Below are positions 58,132 to 64,000 of a stretch of DNA of 64,000 bases, in pieces. This stretch comes from Zizania palustris (taxonomy: Eukaryota; Streptophyta; Magnoliopsida; Poales; Poaceae), in the NCBI GenBank assembly GCA_019279435.1, contig JAAALK010000081.1, positions 29,955,001 through 30,019,000 of the forward strand. Direction: 5' to 3'. The position numbers and the translations under genes are program-made. The notes below the pieces were generated by a model. That model was not told the DNA's origin. It saw only the letters and a list, made by a program, of their open reading frames with translations, and did not search any database. The stretch's first letter is position 1. Each line of letters opens with the position of its first letter.

Positions 58132-60524
58132 ATGTCGAAAAAGATGAAGAGTGTCACGAGGAAGCTCTTCCGCTTGGGGAGTTCATCGGCGAGTACTCCG
58201 GCGAGTACACCGACGAGTCAGGAGGACACCCTATTCCAGGGTAGTTCCTCTTCTTCAAACAGACGTCGTCAAGAGCAGCTCCTGAGATGCATAGATCCGA
58301 CATTAATTGGTCGGCCTATTGCATTTCAACTAGATGAGGAGGTAACTTTCAGATTGTTTTTTATGCCAGTTATAAACTATTACTAATTGTTTCAATACTG
58401 TTTTGTAGGAGGAACAACACTTGGAGAGTGCGGGTCATGAGGATGATCGGCCGGTGGGTGGCGGGCAAGAGGGGGATGTCCCAGAGTGTGCGGCACAGAG
58501 GGATGACCCAGAGGGTGTGGGGCAGGGGGATGACCCAGAGGCCGGTGCGGGGCAGGGGGATCTCCCGGAGGGTGCGGGTCAGGAGGAAGGTGCTGAGGCT
58601 GCCGGCGGGTCCTCGGTAACTTTCAGGACGAGTCACTTGGTCGCTCCACCAGTAGTCTCTTCCGGTGGAGCCAAGATCGAGATTACGCCTGTTGGTGACG
58701 GGTAAGTGTAATACTCTTCTGTTGTTTTGCTTTTGTTTTCAAAAAATTTCTTTCACTAAACTAATTAACTTTATTTATTATGTATTTCTAGATCTTGGAT
58801 TGACTCTCGGTTCGACGGCACTTCGAGGGTCAGACAGGTTAACCAGATATTGGGTAACCTGTGCCGTCTGCACTACCCAGGGATGCTGACAATGCCGACC
58901 GGTGAGCGGGTTCTATGCCAAACATGGGACCAGTACCGGTTCGCTCCTGACGGGCGACACGGAACTGCTCAGGGGGCGGTGTCTCATGACTTCTGGGTAT
59001 GCAAGTGTTTTTTCAATTTTCTTTTAGAATTTTCGAGTTACAACACTATACTAATCATTATTTTTGCAGTTACGCTTTTGCTTGCCAGAAGTCGGCAATC
59101 ACCATAACCATGCGCTTGTAGTCTTCAACAACAATGCGCATAAGGTGGTGAAGGACGCCATTTCGTATGCCCGCATTCAAGCGAACAATGCTTACTACAA
59201 GGAGAAGCTAGGGCAACGAATGAGCAAGGCGACGGGCTCATCGTCAGTCTATTTGACTGAAGAAGAATACCGTTCGGTAAACAATTCTAACTTTTTACCT
59301 CTTCGATTGTTGAGATTTGTTGTCATATAATACAAATAGCATCTCTGTTCAGGTGAGGATTCCGTGGTTGGCAAACCGCGAGGACGCCTATTTTGAATTC
59401 TGCAAGATTTGGTCTTCAGATGCATTTAAGAAGACTTCCGAGCAGAAAAGACAATGCCGCGGGACGGATCCGAAGCACAGATATGGTGCCGACGGACATA
59501 TTCGCCACGCTAAACGCTTGGTAAGACCGATCTGTCACTCTCTAGCTATAGATACATTGTAATGCGACTAACTCATTTCTAATGCACAGGAAGCTAAATC
59601 TGGCAACGTGCCAAGTGACATAGAGGTGTATACCTCTGGTCACAAAGGAAGCGATCCGGCACAGCCAGATGTCTTGTGTAGCCAGACAGCCACGGACCAT
59701 TTGGTGAGATGTTATTAAGAGTTGACGTAATTTCATTTTTCTGCGTCTAGCTAATCGGACATGTTTTTTGCAGGCGCAGTATGGTGAACACATGGTTCGA
59801 CTCCATGGAGAGAACTATGATTGGCGGAGAGAACCTGTGGACCAAATGGCCGTGTACTCCAGCGGAGGTGGCAAAAGCCATGGACGGTGAGACAATGTTT
59901 TTATTAATGTTTTGTGTATGGTATTGTGATGGTAACTAACCCCTGTTAATGTTGCAGGTACTCCATGTTCAATGGAGTTATTGACTCGAGAGCGGTGAGA
60001 GCTCAGAAGTCAGCTCAGTCGTCGCAGAGCTCCGTCGGAGTTGGCTCCAGCCGTCGTCGCTCAGAAGAAACCCCGGAGATGGTTCGGATGAGGGAGGACA
60101 TGAGGCGGCGCGACGAGCACTACAAGAAACAACAAGAGTACTATACCGCCTGCTTAGCACAACAGCAGGCGATGATCCAAGTAAGCTTACTTTAGAGTGT
60201 TGCAGTTCAAAAGTATTCAGAAATAGGTTTAGAACTAACTGATTACATTACAACATGTGTAGCAACTAGCCCAGCAAAACAGTGGATTTGACATGTCCAT
60301 TTTCCAACCACTACCTCCCCCGCCACCACCACTATCTCCTACATCACCTGAGGTACCTCCTAAACACTTAAGTTAGCGTTTAGAAGGGTAGTTGAGTTCG
60401 TTTCTAATTTTGTCTATTTCTTCAGTGTTTCCGTACGCCTGGTCAAGATGGAGCCTCCGGGGCAAATGTGGACGAAGCGGGAGGCAGCGGCGGCGCCCAT
60501 GACCCAAATGTGGGCGATCAGTGA
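58132..60524 (+). CDS. Transposase_24-type (TnpA-like) protein of the CACTA element
   Basis: About ten exons: 58132-58341, 58409-58702, ~58792-58995, 59070-59276, 59354-59520, ~59590-59703, ~59775-59889, ~59958-60180, ~60263-60350 and ~60426-60524. Starts MSKKMKSVTRKLFRLGS. Exon 2 has an acidic glycine-rich run of repeated DDPEGVGQG-like units. The conserved part is WIDSRFDGTSRVRQVNQILG, then RFAPDGRHGTAQGAVSHDFW, FNNNAHKVVKDAISYAR, and the helix DAYFEFCKIWSSDAFKKTSE; this is the plant transposase Ptta/En/Spm (transposase_24) pattern. A coiled segment (MREDMRRRDEHYKKQQEYY) and a proline-rich tail follow, ending NVGDQ*. TnpA-like proteins bind the subterminal repeats. The exon chain is open without stops by eye. 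Confidence 0.8.
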
Positions 60525-60549
60525 GTATATGGACAAAATGACTTTGTAT

Positions 60550-60810
60550 GTGGCTCTCGCTGTGTTTTGTGAATTTGTATGTGAGTTTGGATGTTATATG
60601 TGAATTCAGATGTTTACTGTGACTTTGGATATGAATTCAGTTATATTATGTGATTTTGGATGTGATGTGTGAAGTGTGGATGTGATTTTGGATGTGAGAT
60701 GTGGTTTTGGATGTTATATGTGAAGTTTGAATGTGATTTTGGATGTGAAATGTGATTTTGGATGTGTATGATGAATGTATGTGAAATTGTGGTTGGATGT
60801 GAGTGTGAGT
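60550..60810. repeat. Degenerate TGTGATTTTGGATG minisatellite
   Basis: Around fifteen imperfect copies of a 12-20 bp unit based on GTGATTTTGGATGTGA, beginning right after the stop codon of the TnpA-like gene and thus in its 3' untranslated region. Confidence 0.85.
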
Positions 60811-60845
60811 AGGGGAACCAGGAAAAAATAAAAAAAAAATACCAG

Positions 60846-61218
60846 GTAACTTCCGTCGGCTTTGACCATAGCCGACGGAAGTTAGCTGGTTTCGGCCACG
60901 TGGGCAGAAAGGCTAACTTCCGTCGGCTATGGTCAAAGCCGACGGAAGTTAGCTGCCCCTAACTTCCGTCGGCCAGCCTGGCCGACGGAAGTTAAAGCCC
61001 CCCTGGTGACGTGGCAGAGTTCGGGGCTAACTTCCGTCGGCCACGTGAAGCCGACGGAAGTTAGCTAACTTCCGTCGGCGGCCGACGGAAGTTAGCTAAC
61101 TTCCGTCGCCGCGCTTCCGTCGGCCAAAGGCCGACGGAAGATAGCGTTTTGCCGACGGAAGTTGGCTTCTTCCGTCGGGAAAGGGCTAACTTCCGTCGGC
61201 TTTGGCCGACGGAAGTTG
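60846..61218. repeat. 3' subterminal repeat array of the CACTA element
   Basis: More than seven palindromic units of AACTTCCGTCGGC-spacer-GCCGACGGAAGTT, plus single and degenerate copies near 61100-61170. Spacers differ from unit to unit and one pair (GACCATA versus TATGGTC) is itself inverted. Confidence 0.92.
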
Positions 61219-61238
61219 CCTGTTTTGTTGTAGTGAAT

Positions 61239-62416
61239 GTGCAACTTTTGCTAACTTTTGATACCATATTACGAATATAATCTCGCAAAATCTGAAGAAG
61301 CTATATATGGATGTCAATTACTACCCTACTAAGCTAGTACATTGAGAAGTTACGTTGTGTTTGAATATTTTCAAAATTTGAAGAATTGGGATGTTGTTTA
61401 GAGGGCTTCATTTGCTCAAAGTATCTATTTGAGATTTTTTGAAATAATATTTTTTTGAAAATAAAATTTCAAATTTGTACGACGGTTTGAAAAAATTACA
61501 AAAATAGGTACCGGTCGGCAGTGCACTTGGTCGCCCAATTGGTGCCACGTGACGTCTAGTCGGTACTTGATCAGCCGATCATGCTCTCCTAATTAATCAG
61601 ACCATGTCGTATATATAGTGTGATAAAATAACACATGCATGGGTGCTACTTCTGTTTTATCATTTAAGCTCTAGCTATAGCCAACTGACATTTCATGGAG
61701 AAGATCAAACAAGATGCTTGTTGCAACTTCGTTCTTCCCTTCTTTATTTTTTTGTTTTTGACAACTGCTTTGCATTATATTGGATGGTCATGGTCAAACA
61801 AGATGGCTACATACCATGCATATCATGAAACTGGTTAATTATTATTGTGTAAGATTTCCAAACTCCATAAAAAATATTAATATGTGGCACGCACGCACGC
61901 TTCTTCTAGTCAAAATTTAATAAAAAAACAAAGCCAATTCTTCGTCGAAAGAACCATATATGAAAAAATAATGTGGGCTAATATAATGGACTACCATTAA
62001 AAATAGAAGAAAAATGAAATCTTTATGTCATGTATGATACAATTAAGCATCCAATTATATACCCTCGTATATGTATGACAGAGAGTTCGCCGAGTGCAAA
62101 AGGGTTTTTCCTGTAGCGCTACCTTTCCGTTTTTAGATATTTTAATGTAAAATATTGATATTAGTTTTTTTCACTATGTATTATCAATAACTATTAAAAT
62201 AACAACATATATGAAAATATTTTCAAATATCACTATAGCTATATATGTAACATGTATATATATACCGCTAAAATTAAATGTTTTTAGCGTAATTATTAGT
62301 TAAACATTATAAGAGTTGATTTTTCTAAAAACATGTAATTAGCCTTATATTTTGAAATGGAAATAATATTATATTTTTCGAAACAAGTAGTTTATATTAA
62401 AATAAAAGTGACTATA
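61239..62416. other. AT-rich intergenic DNA with one TE-like block
   Basis: At 61430-61600 there is an AT end (AATAATATTTTTTTGAAAA) followed by CGGTCGGCAGTGCACTTGG and GTGACGTCTAGTCGGTACTT, which resembles the families at 7.0-7.3 kb and 11.5-12.0 kb. Otherwise no gene is seen. Confidence 0.4.
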
Positions 62417-64000
62417 TGTCGCGCCCCGATTTAATAAATCAGGACTTTATTGAAATTCCATAGAAAATCAATAACACAAGACGTTCATCATGCGACCACG
62501 TACAATACGGGCAATCATTCACGGTTCGTAGACCGCATTAATACAAAAGTGAATAAAGATGAAGAGAAACTAATAAAACAAGGGTCCTAGATGAACGCCT
62601 CCTTCCAGTCTCGCCTTGACTGGGTCGCTACTCCAGACCTTCATCCTCCTCGTAGTAGACTGGCTCTGATGTTGTAAGTCAACGGGGTGAGTACAGATGT
62701 ACTCAGCAAGCCACCGAATGCAAATATAATGCAAGATAATAACAAGGGGGATAGTGGCTAATTTTGCGGAAGCAGCATAATTGTAAAGCTTTAAATGTGA
62801 GCAATTTATTAGTATGGAAAAATAAACATGTGCATGTGTATCATCATCTTCTAACTCGAGGGGTACAGTCAGCCCCACCTCGCTCAACAGTCCTTACGTG
62901 CCATGAATAACTTGATCATTCAAACAATTGTAAACTAACTGCGAGTAGTCACACAACCCGCCCTTGACCGTGGGCTCGGCTTTTCGAAAAGATTAAATTA
63001 CTCTGATCAGAGATGTACCACTGTACCCACAAGGCACGCACTCATCACCTACACCGAAGTGTAACGAGATGACCCATCACACGGGAACTCGTGCCAAAAC
63101 CTTCCATATAGTCCTCCCCGACTCAATAGCACCCTCTTATGGGTTTCATATGGTGTCCCGACGCATCGGAGCCCCACCATACCCCCCTTGAGCCTCGTCG
63201 GTACAAGTCGCCCGCAGGCTAGCCCCTTGCCCCCTCCTCTATGGTGCATCAAGCCGGGGTATTCCATACTTCCAGTTAGGACTTACCCATTAGACTTGTG
63301 GTTGGTACGGAAGTGCTTTGCAACAGATCCCGCAGACCGGTCCTTATAGTGCCCCGGGTGCGACAAACCAGTGCCCGAGCTTGCACCCGGAACCCACCAT
63401 ACTTATAACCTAGCCAACTCCAACAGAGTCCAGAGACGAGAATAACAGGGAAATTCATATACAGAATCCAGCTATCTACGACTCGTTCTTTTTATCCTAT
63501 AGCAGTTGTGCCGGTACATTGGGCACTAGCTAATATTTTATAGTAGAGTGACAAGGAGTTGAGGCTCAATAAGCATGGCTTGGGTTTGCACACAAGGACG
63601 GGGATCTAATAAATATAAGTGTAAGGCTTGAATATTTGACTAATGCAATATTAACCTATGGGTTATAGCGATAATTTATTGAAACATGGGCTCAATATGA
63701 TCAACTGTTTCCACAGAGATGGTCGATGACTTGCCTTGATCAGCAAAGGGGGATGGAGGAACCTCGGGGTAGAACTCCTGCTCCTCGACGAACTCGTAGT
63801 CTTCTCGATACGGAAAATAAACAATACATTTAATAAACAGATAAAATTCACCAAATATTAAACATACACATTTGTAGGTTTTATTATGTGAAGTAATATT
63901 TCTAATATTTCAAGGTTTTGTTCAAAACAGTAAAGTTTAATATTTTAGAATTTTCCAAATTTATTTTCTGTATTTTTAATTTTAACCCTAAGGGATTTTT
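62417..64000. mobile_element. Probable LTR retrotransposon sequence running off the window
   Basis: Begins TGTCGCGCCCCGATTTAATA, a TG start in front of a CGCGCCCCGATT word common to grass LTRs, and continues with GGGTGAGTACAGATGTACTC-AGCAAGC, also typical of long panicoid LTRs. From ~62930 to 63480 there is a GC-balanced block of CCCGAC-, GGAGCCCC- and TGCACCCGG-like words with no long frame. The 3' limit is outside the window. Confidence 0.5.

Larger units (their letters stand above)
52285..61235 (+). mobile_element. Complete CACTA (En/Spm) transposon, 8951 bp
   Basis: Both ends carry the 15 bp inverted repeat CACTACAACAAAACA / TGTTTTGTTGTAGTG, and a 3 bp direct duplication AAT flanks it (52282-52284 and 61236-61238). 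Subterminal arrays of CTTCCGTCGGC/GCCGACGGAAG lie inside each end. Two genes in the same direction fill the body: a Tnp2-type transposase (54514-58020) and a transposase_24-type gene (58132-60524). Everything a mobile CACTA element needs is in place except a frameshift in the transposase. It lies outside host genes, ~1.6 kb after the FAF gene. Confidence 0.95.

Noticed and set aside
1..64000. tRNA genes, CRISPR arrays, tandem 5S arrays
   Set aside because: No tRNA T-loop/acceptor combinations or spacer-repeat arrays were seen on reading both strands; only one isolated 5S-like copy was found.

Overview
The window is a piece of a grass nuclear genome, most likely a panicoid grass of the sorghum/Miscanthus/sugarcane type. 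This is inferred from very GC-rich first exons beside AT-rich introns, many small Tourist-type MITEs, (TA)n-embedded elements, a CACTA element of nearly 9 kb, and gene families typical of grasses. There are no bacterial-type operons; every gene stands alone and most have introns.

Layout. 1-2.2 kb: 3' part of a tyrosine/nicotianamine aminotransferase-like gene (+). 3.9-4.4 kb: intronless dirigent gene (-). 4.7-7.3 kb: MITEs and two elements lying inside (TA)n microsatellites. 8.5-9.2 kb: decayed duplicate of the aminotransferase gene. 9.6-11.2 kb: tail-anchored coiled-coil protein resembling PEROXISOMAL AND MITOCHONDRIAL DIVISION FACTOR (-). 11.5-14 kb: repeats. 15.1-18.9 kb: dolichol kinase (-). 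19.1-24.4 kb: a 5S rRNA-derived (Cassandra-like) remnant, an LTR-like block, a 400 bp direct duplication and a large fold-back structure. 24.7-25.2 kb: two-exon secreted eight-cysteine peptide (-). 28.8-30.0 kb: secreted LRR protein without kinase (-). 31-35 kb: MITEs and unassigned DNA. 35.3-46.8 kb: NUP107, a nuclear pore scaffold gene (-), with an RTE-type LINE fragment and a GC-rich MITE inside introns and a telo-box/GGCCCA promoter. 47-50 kb: solo-LTR candidate and more MITEs. 50.1-50.7 kb: FANTASTIC FOUR-domain gene (+). 52.3-61.2 kb: a structurally complete CACTA (En/Spm) transposon with matching 15 bp ends, an AAT target duplication, subterminal palindromic repeat arrays, a Tnp2-type transposase gene carrying one frameshift, and a second multi-exon gene of the plant transposase_24 type. 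From 62.4 kb to the edge: probable LTR retrotransposon sequence.

The host genes are ordinary housekeeping or developmental genes (glycosylation, nuclear transport, organelle division, cell-wall phenolics, meristem control) and do not form a pathway. The most unusual material is in the mobile fraction: the CACTA element with an ~84 bp-arm hairpin upstream of its transposase, the (TA)n-targeting family with four copies, the 5S-derived remnant and the fold-back at 23.4-24.2 kb. Exon limits were read by eye from splice signals and protein continuity, so they are good to a few bases at best where exact numbers are given and approximate elsewhere.
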